From contig WHTW01000015.1 of NCBI GenBank assembly GCA_009377525.1, positions 1-64,000 on the forward strand: a stretch of 64,000 bases of DNA, written 5' to 3'. The stretch comes from Rhodospirillales bacterium. GTDB taxonomy: Bacteria; Pseudomonadota; Alphaproteobacteria; Reyranellales; Reyranellaceae. Each line of letters begins with the position of its first letter. Position 1 is the stretch's first letter. The notes under the pieces were generated by a model. That model was not told where the DNA came from, did not search any database, and saw nothing but the letters and a program-made list of their open reading frames with translations. A program made the translations under genes and the position numbers. Below, in pieces: positions 58,013-64,000 of this stretch.

Positions 58013-60190
58013 TCAGAATCGGATTGTTGATCCCAACCCAAGGATCTGGCCTTGCCCGACGCGCACCGTCGGCGTGGTCGGCCCGAAGCTTTGGCCCCAT
58101 GTCTGATAGCGCTGGTCGAAGAGGTTGTAGGCAAAGCCATAGAGCTCGACTGCCTTGCCTTTCCAGCCGACCCGCAGGTTGACCACGCTGTAAGCGTCGA
58201 GGTTGAAGCTGTTGGCGACGTCGGCGGCGCGGGCGCCGACATACTGCCAGCTGCCGTGGCCGACGAAGTCGCCGTCGAGGCCAACGATGCTGGCCGGCAC
58301 CCGGTATTGGGCGCCCACGGTCGCGGTCACGCCCGGCACATTGGGCACCGTGTTGCCCGACAGCGCGCCGGTTGCGCTGCCGGGCGGCACGTTGACCAGC
58401 AGGGCGCGCGTCAGGCCGAGGCCCGCGAACAGTTCCAGGCCGGGCAGGGGCCGGACCGTGGCCTCGATCTCGGCGCCGTAGCTCTGATAGTCGAGGGCCG
58501 CGATGGTGAAAGCGGCACTCGACGGGTCGAACACCACGAGATGACCCTGCTTCACGTCGTTGAAGAAGAACGCCCCGTTCAGCGCCACGCGCTTGCCGGC
58601 GAACTCCGACTTGAAGCCGGCCTCGTATGTCCAGCTCGTCGAGGCGGGGAAGGCCTGCTCGGTCTTGCCGAGCGGGGCGTTCACCGAGAGGCTCGGAAAT
58701 CCCGCGGTGACATAGCCGCGGGCGATCGAGAGATAGGTCATGACCTGCTCGGTCCAGTCGTAGCTGAGACCGCCGCGGCCGCTGATGAAATTGTCCGACA
58801 GCGAGCTGTTCTGGTTGAAGAAGGGCACGACGCCCACCTGGCCGGCGCCGTTGAAGGCATAGGCCGCCGTCTTGCTCTCCAGCGTGCCGCGCAGGCCGAG
58901 CGTCGCCTTCAGCCTGTCGACGACGGGAATCGTTGCCTCGCCGAAGGCCGACCAGCTGTTGGTGACGAAGTCGTTGTTCATGAAGCCGCGGATGGTGGCG
59001 AAAGCCGGCGTCGTCGCGCGCCCGCTGCGGTCCATCGACAGGGTCGAGCGGAAATAGTTGAGGCCGGCCGTCCAGGCGACGGCGTTGTCCTGTGGCGCCG
59101 ACAGGCGCACCTCCTGGGTGAAGATGGTCTCGCCGATGGCGAGGTTGGCGAGGTCGGCGCCCGGCACGTTGAAGAAGCTGGCGGGCAGGCCGGTCAGATT
59201 GGCGAAGACCAATCCGTCGGCCGGATCGAAGATCTGGCGCGAATAGTTGTTCTGCCAGGTGGTGACCGATTCGAGCGCCGCCCAATCGAAGTCGTGCCTG
59301 ACCTTGAGATTGACGCCCAGCGAATCGCTGTCGACGTCGGTGCGCGGATTGACGGCGCTGGTGGGGAACCAGGCGTAGTTGCGCAGCAGGAAGCGCGGCG
59401 AGGTATCCTTTTGGCGATTGTAGGACAGGCTGAGCGTCGCCGACGTGTCGCCGGTCGGCTCGAGCAGCAGCGTGCCGCGTCCCGCCCAGATCTGCTGCAA
59501 GCCGTCCTTGCCGCCGACGGCGATGTTGGGGACGTCGCCGGCATAGCCCGAGTAGCGCATGGCGACGCGCGCGGCGAGCTGGTCGGCGACCAACGGCGCG
59601 TTCCACACGAACTCGCCCAGGCCGAAGCCCGAGGTGCCGATCTCGCCGCTCGCGGCGAACCCCCAATCGTAGGTCGGCTTCGTGGGCACGATGCTGACGG
59701 CGCCGGCCTGGGTGTTGCGGCCGAACAGGGTGCCTTGCGGTCCGCGCAGCACCTCGACGCGGTCGACGTCGAGCATGCTGGGGGCAGGGCCGTAGAGCGA
59801 CTGCGGCGCCTCGTTGACATAGAGGACGGTCGAGGTGTCGTCGGCGGAGATCGGCGAGAACGAGCCGACGCCGCGGATCGAGAACAGGTTGGACGACTGG
59901 CCGCCGACATCGACGAAGCTGACATTGGGGGCCGAGCGCGCGAGGCCGGCATTGGAGGCGGTGGGCGCGACGTCGAGCCGGCTGCCCTCGAGCACTGTCA
60001 TGCTGATGGGCACGCTCTGCTCGCTCTCGTCGCGCTTGCGCGCGGTTACGGTCACCGCGGGGAGCTCCAGGTCGACCTGCCGGGGGGCGTCGGACGGCGG
60101 CTGCTGCGCCTGGGCAGGACAGGCGACCGGCAACAACGCGACAAGGATCGCGACCGGTGCGCCGCGAGCAACGATTCCTCCAATACGCAT
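58013..60190 (-). CDS. TonB-dependent outer-membrane receptor
   Basis: 725-residue energy-coupled importer for iron chelates, vitamins or other large ligands. A signal peptide (VARGAPVAILVALLPVACPAQAQ) is followed by a TonB-box-like ELPAVTVTARKRDESEQSVPISMTV. The plug domain contains SNLFSIRGVGSFSP and VDRVEVLRGPQGTLFGRNTQAGAVSIVP, and a 22-stranded barrel ends GQILGLGSTIRF with the terminal aromatic. CTCGGGGGAGTTC supports the start at 60190. The ligand is unknown; similar receptors accept plant-derived compounds or siderophores. A TetR gene is divergent and a decayed FecI-like sigma lies downstream. Confidence 0.92.
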   Translation of the reverse strand: MRIGGIVARGAPVAILVALLPVACPAQAQQPPSDAPRQVDLELPAVTVTARKRDESEQSVPISMTVLEGSRLDVAPTASNAGLARSAPNVSFVDVGGQSSNLFSIRGVGSFSPISADDTSTVLYVNEAPQSLYGPAPSMLDVDRVEVLRGPQGTLFGRNTQAGAVSIVPTKPTYDWGFAASGEIGTSGFGLGEFVWNAPLVADQLAARVAMRYSGYAGDVPNIAVGGKDGLQQIWAGRGTLLLEPTGDTSATLSLSYNRQKDTSPRFLLRNYAWFPTSAVNPRTDVDSDSLGVNLKVRHDFDWAALESVTTWQNNYSRQIFDPADGLVFANLTGLPASFFNVPGADLANLAIGETIFTQEVRLSAPQDNAVAWTAGLNYFRSTLSMDRSGRATTPAFATIRGFMNNDFVTNSWSAFGEATIPVVDRLKATLGLRGTLESKTAAYAFNGAGQVGVVPFFNQNSSLSDNFISGRGGLSYDWTEQVMTYLSIARGYVTAGFPSLSVNAPLGKTEQAFPASTSWTYEAGFKSEFAGKRVALNGAFFFNDVKQGHLVVFDPSSAAFTIAALDYQSYGAEIEATVRPLPGLELFAGLGLTRALLVNVPPGSATGALSGNTVPNVPGVTATVGAQYRVPASIVGLDGDFVGHGSWQYVGARAADVANSFNLDAYSVVNLRVGWKGKAVELYGFAYNLFDQRYQTWGQSFGPTTPTVRVGQGQILGLGSTIRF

Positions 60191-60289
60191 GAACTCCCCC
60201 GAGAAAGCCTGGCGGTCGCCTTTCCGGTGGCTGGCGGCGGGATGATCCGACGCGGGCTGGCAGAATTTGCGATTGACTCGCAATAGCGC

Positions 60290-60307
60290 TGACTGTTTGA
60301 TCAGTCA
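60290..60307. promoter_or_regulatory. Palindromic operator between TonB receptor and TetR genes
   Basis: TGACTG-N6-CAGTCA at 60290-60307 is an inverted repeat with a two-base symmetrical core. A related GGCCAGTCAG lies at 60321-60330. It sits in the divergent intergenic region, where TetR binding would repress both genes. The binding is inferred. Confidence 0.6.
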
Positions 60308-60376
60308 ATGCTGATCGATTGGCCAGTCAGTCCCCGCCCGATACAGTCGCCGCCCCCAACGTGGAGCGCGCTGGCG

Positions 60377-61024
60377 ATGCCTGTCCTGCGGCCTGTCTAT
60401 CCTCCGGCGGATGCGCGCAACGCCATCATGGAAGCCGCCATCACGCAGTTCGCCGAGCGCGGCTTCCATGGCACCACCATGCGCGACATCGCCCAGCGCG
60501 CGGGCGTCTCGCAGGGCCTGCTGCACCATCATTTCGGCAACAAGGAGGGGCTGTGGCGCACTGCCGGCCGGCATCTCTCCGACGACTTCATGGCCTACGT
60601 CGCCGGCGTGCTGAAGCCGCATGCGCCGGCCGCCGAAGCCATTCCCGACGCCATGCGGACCTACCTGCGCTACTGGCGCGAACATCCCGAGGCTTTCCGC
60701 TTCAACCTGTGGCGGCTGCTCGAAGGCCCGGCGGGGGAGCGCGAGTTGCGGTCCGAGATGCTGAATACCCGTTCCGTGCCGCTCATGCAGCGCGGGCAGG
60801 CTGAAGGTTTCATCCGGGACGACATTCCGGCGGGACTGACGCTGATCATCGCCGGCGCGCTGGTGCAGTTCTGGCTGCACAGCCGGATCGAGATCCGCGA
60901 TGCGCTGGCGGTCACCGGCGACGAGCTGCCGTCCGACGACGTTTTCCTGAAGGTCGTGCTCGATCTGGTGCGTCCCCGGGCGACGCCCCCGCGGCGCGTG
61001 AAGAAAGCCGGGCGCAAGCGGTGA
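60377..61024 (+). CDS. TetR/AcrR family transcriptional regulator
   Basis: 215-residue repressor. The helix-turn-helix is DARNAIMEAAITQFAERGFHGTTMRDIAQRAGVSQGLLHHHFGNKEGLWRT. The C-terminal ligand domain is helical, with a basic tail (PRATPPRRVKKAGRKR). The methionine at 60377 is chosen as start because an in-frame ATG at 60308 would abut the operator and add a proline-rich leader of 23 residues. It is divergent from the TonB receptor gene, its likely target. Its stop overlaps the next gene. Confidence 0.9.
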   Translation: MPVLRPVYPPADARNAIMEAAITQFAERGFHGTTMRDIAQRAGVSQGLLHHHFGNKEGLWRTAGRHLSDDFMAYVAGVLKPHAPAAEAIPDAMRTYLRYWREHPEAFRFNLWRLLEGPAGERELRSEMLNTRSVPLMQRGQAEGFIRDDIPAGLTLIIAGALVQFWLHSRIEIRDALAVTGDELPSDDVFLKVVLDLVRPRATPPRRVKKAGRKR

Positions 61025-61437
61025 TGGGCATTGCCTTCAAGTTCTATGACGTGTCGCGCTTTCCTGTCGTGGCGATCGAGGGCAGCCGCCTGCCGCCGGG
61101 CTATGCGCCGCAATGGATCGCCGAGATGGATGCGCTGGTCGCGCGCGGAACGCCTTTCGTCTTCGTTCTTCTCGATGGCGTCGAGAATCCGACGCATGCC
61201 GACCAGAAGGCGCAGACCCAATGGTTCAAGCGGAACAAGAAGGCGCTGGCGTCCGTCTGCCGCGGCGCGGTCGCCGTCGAGCCCGACCGGGCCAGGCGCC
61301 TGTTGAAGCGGGCGCAGGCGCTGGCCATCACCGCGGCCTTCGGCCTGCGCTTCTCGATCGCGCCGGATCGCGAGGAGGCCGAGCGGCGCGCCCGCCTGCT
61401 GCTGGCGGGCGGGATGCCGATCGATGATTCAGAGTAG
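61024..61437 (+). CDS. Uncharacterised small cytoplasmic protein
   Basis: 137 residues, no signal peptide and no clear membrane helix. It starts GIAFKFYDVSRFPVVAIEGSRLPPGYAPQWIAEMDALVARG, continues FVFVLLDGVENPTHADQKAQTQWFKRNKKALASVCRGAVAVEPD, and ends with a helical stretch rich in Arg/Leu. The first half suggests an alpha/beta fold (VAIEGS, FVFVLLDG strands) reminiscent of STAS/SpoIIAA-like domains, but I cannot confirm it. The ATG overlaps the TGA of the TetR gene, so they are co-transcribed. The next gene overlaps its 3' end. Confidence 0.68.
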   Translation: MGIAFKFYDVSRFPVVAIEGSRLPPGYAPQWIAEMDALVARGTPFVFVLLDGVENPTHADQKAQTQWFKRNKKALASVCRGAVAVEPDRARRLLKRAQALAITAAFGLRFSIAPDREEAERRARLLLAGGMPIDDSE

Positions 61438-61678
61438 TTCGGCACGCTATCTGACGTTCGGCAAGTTCAGGCTGCGCGTTCCCCGTCGATGCAGCGTGCG
61501 TGTTGCGCTGGGTATTGCGCTTCTTGTCCGCGGCGTGCTGCCGCCTGCCGGGCCGGTGCTGCTGCCCGCCGCACTGACGCTGCTGTCGATGGACGTGGCA
61601 AGGCTGCGGCGATGGCGTCGCCGCCTGCTCGTCAAGCTCGGCCGATCACGCGCTGGATTGCGACGGCGCGGATCCTGA
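61424..61678 (+). CDS. Small hydrophobic membrane protein
   Basis: 84 residues overlapping the preceding gene by 14 bases. A basic stretch (KFRLRVPRRCSVRVALG) is followed by one or two hydrophobic segments (IALLVRGVLPPAGPVLLPAALTLLSMDVARL) and then an arginine-rich tail (RRWRRRLLVKLGRSRAG). The layout, with short helices around a PP-x-G-P turn, is typical of small conserved inner-membrane proteins. The function is unknown. Confidence 0.55.
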   Translation: MIQSSSARYLTFGKFRLRVPRRCSVRVALGIALLVRGVLPPAGPVLLPAALTLLSMDVARLRRWRRRLLVKLGRSRAGLRRRGS

Positions 61679-61690
61679 ATCGGCATCGTG

Positions 61691-63469
61691 TCAAGGCCGG
61701 CCGTAGGCGCCGGCCAGAAGTCGCGCCCTGGCGCGCGAGCGGCTGAGCTTTCCGGAGGAAGTGAGCGGCAAACCGACGCGTCGGGAGATCAGCTCGATGC
61801 GGCAATCGATGCCGGCCGTCTCCTTGACGGTCTGGCGGATGCTGCCGATCAGGGCGTCGCGCTCGTCGGCGTCGCCGGCGGAGGCTTGCACCAGGACGAC
61901 GACCTGCTCGCCGTCGTCGCTGTCGGTCGAGAAGGCGCAGGCATCGCCGCGACGCACCCCCGACAGCGCCTCGACGGCCCATTCGATATCCTGCGGCCAG
62001 ATGTTGCGGCCGTTGACGATGATGAGATCCTTGGCGCGACCGGTGATGGCGAGCTCGCCATCGCACCAGTAGCCGAGATCGCCGGTGTCGAGCCAGCCGT
62101 CGGCGAGCACGCGCGCGCTTTCCGCCTCCTCGCCGAAATAGCCCGGCATGACGCTGCGGCCGCGCACGAACAGCCGACCGATCTCGCGTTCGCCGAGCGG
62201 CCTGCCGCTGGCATCGCGTATTTCCACGCGATGGTCGGCCATGACGCGGCCGCATAGCACGAACTCGCGAGGGCCGCGGCGGTCGGCTCTCAAGCCGGCA
62301 AATCGCCCGCCGAAGCTCAAGCCGACGCAGACTTCGGCCAGGCCGTAGCTCGCCATGAAGGCGCGGTCGTCGAAGCCCCGGCAGGCGAAGGTGTCGGCGA
62401 AGCGGCGGAGCGCCGTGCGCCGGATCATGTCGGCGCCGACGCCCGCCAGTTTCAGGCACGACAGGTCGAGGTCGCCCGGCATCTGCGCCTGCGCCCGGCG
62501 GGCGACCAGCTCGTAGCCGAAGCCCGGGCTGTAGGTGATGGTGGCGCGCCGTCGCGAGATCAGCGACAGCCAGGTCAACGGCCGGCGGGCGAACTCGCGT
62601 GGCGCCATCAGATCGACGCTGCGCTGGGCGCACATCGGCGCCAGCACGAAACCGATCAGGCCCATGTCGTGATAGAGCGGCAGCCAGCTCACGCCGGAAT
62701 CTCCGGCGTCGATCTGCTGGCTGGCCAGCGCGCCGTCGATGTTGGCCATGAGCTGGTCCTGGCGGATATCGACGCCCAGCGGCCGGCGCGTGCTGCCGGA
62801 CGAGAACTGCACGTAGCAGCGCTCACCCGCGCCGAGCGGCCTCGGCTCATCGGGCGATAGCGGCAACGCCTCGAACATCGACATCGCACCGGCCAGGCGC
62901 GCCGATGTGCCGGCCGCGGCGGCCACCGCGAAATCCGCGAGCTCGTCGGGGGCGAGGATGCCGACGGCTCCGGCCGCGACGATCTGGCGGCGAAGCTGGG
63001 CGATGTGGCTTTCCTTGGCGCCGAGGCCGACGGGAACGGCAACCGGAACGGCCAGCACGCCGGCATACTGGGCCGCGAAGAAGGCCACGCAGAAGCCCGG
63101 CCAGCTGTCTGCCACGATGACCAGCCGCTCGCCGCGCCTCACGCCCGCACCCATCAGTCGGCGGGCCAACTGCCGGGCCTGCTCGCGGAGAACGCCATAG
63201 GGCAGGCATGCCGTCAGGCGACCTCGCGCATCGAAGAAATTGAGGCCGGTCTCGCCTTGGGCAGCGTAGTCGAGGGCCACGCAGAGGCTGGTGAAGCCGC
63301 CGCGGCGAAACCGAAGAGCGGCGTTGCGCGTTGGCGTCGGCACCACGCCCGGGCGGGCCGCCGGGGTCTCCGAGAGTGTGCAGGCGTAGCGTTGCAGTCG
63401 GCTGGCATCGCTGTCGGATGCGACAGCATCTGAAAAAGGCGCAGGCAAGGGTCCACGGATCGACGTCAT
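61691..63469 (-). CDS. Fatty acyl-AMP ligase (FAAL-type adenylate-forming enzyme)
   Basis: 592-residue ANL enzyme of the fatty acyl-AMP ligase type, which loads acyl-adenylates onto carrier proteins or polyketide/lipid synthases rather than onto CoA. LNFFDARGRLTACLPYGVLREQARQLARRL is the FAAL N-terminus. The ATP loop is CYVQFSSGSTRRPLGVDI, and SWLPLYHDMGLIGFVLAPM is the highly characteristic FAAL motif. YGLAEVCVGLSFGG, DGWLDTGDLGYWCDGELAITGRAKDLIIVNGRNIWPQDIE and a late SSGKLSRSRARA complete it. The start at 63469 follows GGGAG. Upstream, across an 88-base leader, lies a cobalamin riboswitch, so expression should fall when B12 is plentiful. No polyketide synthase is visible in the window. Confidence 0.88.
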   Translation of the reverse strand: MTSIRGPLPAPFSDAVASDSDASRLQRYACTLSETPAARPGVVPTPTRNAALRFRRGGFTSLCVALDYAAQGETGLNFFDARGRLTACLPYGVLREQARQLARRLMGAGVRRGERLVIVADSWPGFCVAFFAAQYAGVLAVPVAVPVGLGAKESHIAQLRRQIVAAGAVGILAPDELADFAVAAAAGTSARLAGAMSMFEALPLSPDEPRPLGAGERCYVQFSSGSTRRPLGVDIRQDQLMANIDGALASQQIDAGDSGVSWLPLYHDMGLIGFVLAPMCAQRSVDLMAPREFARRPLTWLSLISRRRATITYSPGFGYELVARRAQAQMPGDLDLSCLKLAGVGADMIRRTALRRFADTFACRGFDDRAFMASYGLAEVCVGLSFGGRFAGLRADRRGPREFVLCGRVMADHRVEIRDASGRPLGEREIGRLFVRGRSVMPGYFGEEAESARVLADGWLDTGDLGYWCDGELAITGRAKDLIIVNGRNIWPQDIEWAVEALSGVRRGDACAFSTDSDDGEQVVVLVQASAGDADERDALIGSIRQTVKETAGIDCRIELISRRVGLPLTSSGKLSRSRARARLLAGAYGRP

Positions 63470-63557
63470 CTGACGATCTCCCAAACGGTTCACGCACGAG
63501 GCGCGTCACCGCTCGGTTGACCGTCCCGTTGGAACATCCCGTCCACGGAAGAGCGAC

Positions 63558-63740
63558 GCTATCGCCGGCAGGTCTTCTGGCTCGCGGGTCCCGGCTCCTG
63601 CCCGTCTTCCCAGACTTGCGTCCAGTGACGTGTGGGCATTCGCTCGCCGCTTACAGCTGCGGGTACAGCTGCCGATTGGCTCCCGAGGGAGCGGCACGGC
63701 ATTCCCTGTTCGCCTCCGTTAAGGAGGACCGTCGATGCAT
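63558..63740 (-). promoter_or_regulatory. Cobalamin (AdoCbl) riboswitch
   Basis: On the reverse strand the RNA begins near 63740. It shows a CCTCC/GGAGG hairpin followed by GAACAGGGAA, then TGCCGTGCC, GCAGCTGTACCCGCAGCTGTAAGCGG (the conserved junction CCCGCAGCTGTAAGCGG) and TCACTGG. The B12 box AGCCAGAAGACCTGCC lies at 63582-63567. These are the core elements of the class-I cobalamin riboswitch in the right order and spacing. It lies upstream of the fatty acyl-AMP ligase in the same orientation. Confidence 0.9.
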
Positions 63741-63745
63741 TGTCG

Positions 63746-64000
63746 TTAGTGTGCAGAGCGCCCGCGGTCAAGCTCGTGCCAACATGCGACGATTGCTCCG
63801 CCGCCCGCTGTTGACGCCGCGCCCTTCAGGGAATTCTCGCCAGCGACCACGCGACGACGCACCGTTGCGCACAGCGCCCAAACGGCACGAAATGTCATTG
63901 AAATGACCCTGACTCGGTGTTCGGCAGGCCGGCCCGAAGGACGCGATGCCGCCGGGGCGGCGGTCACGCTGGTTCTAAAGAATGCGGCGGGGAAGTCCGG
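63746..64000. other. Region upstream of the riboswitch, no gene recognised
   Basis: About 255 bases to the window edge without a credible gene on either strand. Open frames here are short and lack motifs. The promoter of the riboswitch transcript must lie close to 63750-63790, but no clear -35/-10 pair is visible. Confidence 0.4.

Noticed and set aside
57636-60308. An 890-codon open frame on the minus strand across the TonB receptor gene
   Set aside because: It is an arginine/alanine-rich shadow of the receptor in another frame; only its last 95 codons, the sigma fragment, are real.
63331-63906. A 191-codon plus-strand frame across the riboswitch
   Set aside because: It overlaps the riboswitch and the start of the ligase gene on the other strand and has no coding features.
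1-64000. CRISPR arrays, prophage or insertion sequences
   Set aside because: No regularly spaced direct repeats, no phage structural genes and no transposase or integrase frames were found on either strand.

Overview
The window is a stretch of high-G+C chromosome from a free-living, metabolically versatile alphaproteobacterium. The grounds are a cysteine-free rpmJ, a stand-alone clpS, glcDEF, and several TRAP, tripartite-tricarboxylate (TTT) and Bug-type uptake genes. A Reyranella-like soil or freshwater lineage would fit, but no rRNA or tRNA gene is present, so the placement is inference. No prophage, insertion sequence or CRISPR array was found.

Layout. 1-2.9 kb: tctBA (tctA runs off the left edge) and a TauE/SafE exporter. 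2.9-8.1 kb: phosphotransferase/TetR pair, a C13-type lipoprotein peptidase, RidA, an enoyl-CoA hydratase and a MetE-C-like protein. 8.8-13.2 kb: minus-strand operon dctP-dctQ-dctM-acyl-CoA ligase. 13.4-20.9 kb: a gene-fusion scar, a methyltransferase, an AraC regulator, then an outer-membrane protein, a YtcJ-type amidohydrolase, a CobW/COG0523 GTPase and a DHA2 efflux pump. 21.0-23.5 kb: a decay zone with a broken solute-binding protein, a frameshifted TauD dioxygenase and an internally deleted nuclease-STAND (nSTAND3-like) defence gene of lower G+C. 23.6-30.3 kb: GST, HpaB-like hydroxylase, clpS, GlcG-like protein, and a MarR-controlled membrane-methyltransferase/VTT cluster ending in a methyltransferase-nucleoside hydrolase fusion. 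30.3-38.5 kb: hyuAB with a Bug binding protein, ArsR/SRPBCC pair, CmcJ-like oxidoreductase, rpmJ. 38.5-48.9 kb: glcDE-[higBA]-glcF, TPR protein, amidohydrolase, DUF2339 protein, PaaK-like ligase. 49.4-57.5 kb: pyruvate kinase, ltnD-otnI-otnC-otnK, GFA protein, glycerate 2-kinase, N-formylglutamate amidohydrolase. 57.6-63.5 kb: truncated FecI-like sigma factor, TonB-dependent receptor, TetR regulator, two small proteins, and a fatty acyl-AMP ligase behind a cobalamin riboswitch.

How it works together. Most genes import and dismantle small organic acids. The Ltn/Otn set converts C4 sugar acids to dihydroxyacetone phosphate, glycerate kinase and pyruvate kinase feed lower glycolysis, and GlcDEF oxidises glycolate. 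TRAP with acyl-CoA ligase, and Bug with HyuAB, each pair uptake with the first catabolic step.

Three things stand out. (1) A dispersed family of modular palindromic elements built on TCTTCCGGACCGCG occurs at 5.5, 8.1, 8.76, 26.1 and 55.4 kb, one copy running exactly from stop codon to stop codon. (2) A B12 riboswitch lies upstream of a fatty acyl-AMP ligase. (3) There are traces of gain and loss: the STAND-defence remnant, the SBP/hyuB scar, the toxin-antitoxin pair inside glcDEF, and an imperfect 34-nt repeat shared by two gene-free regions 41 kb apart.
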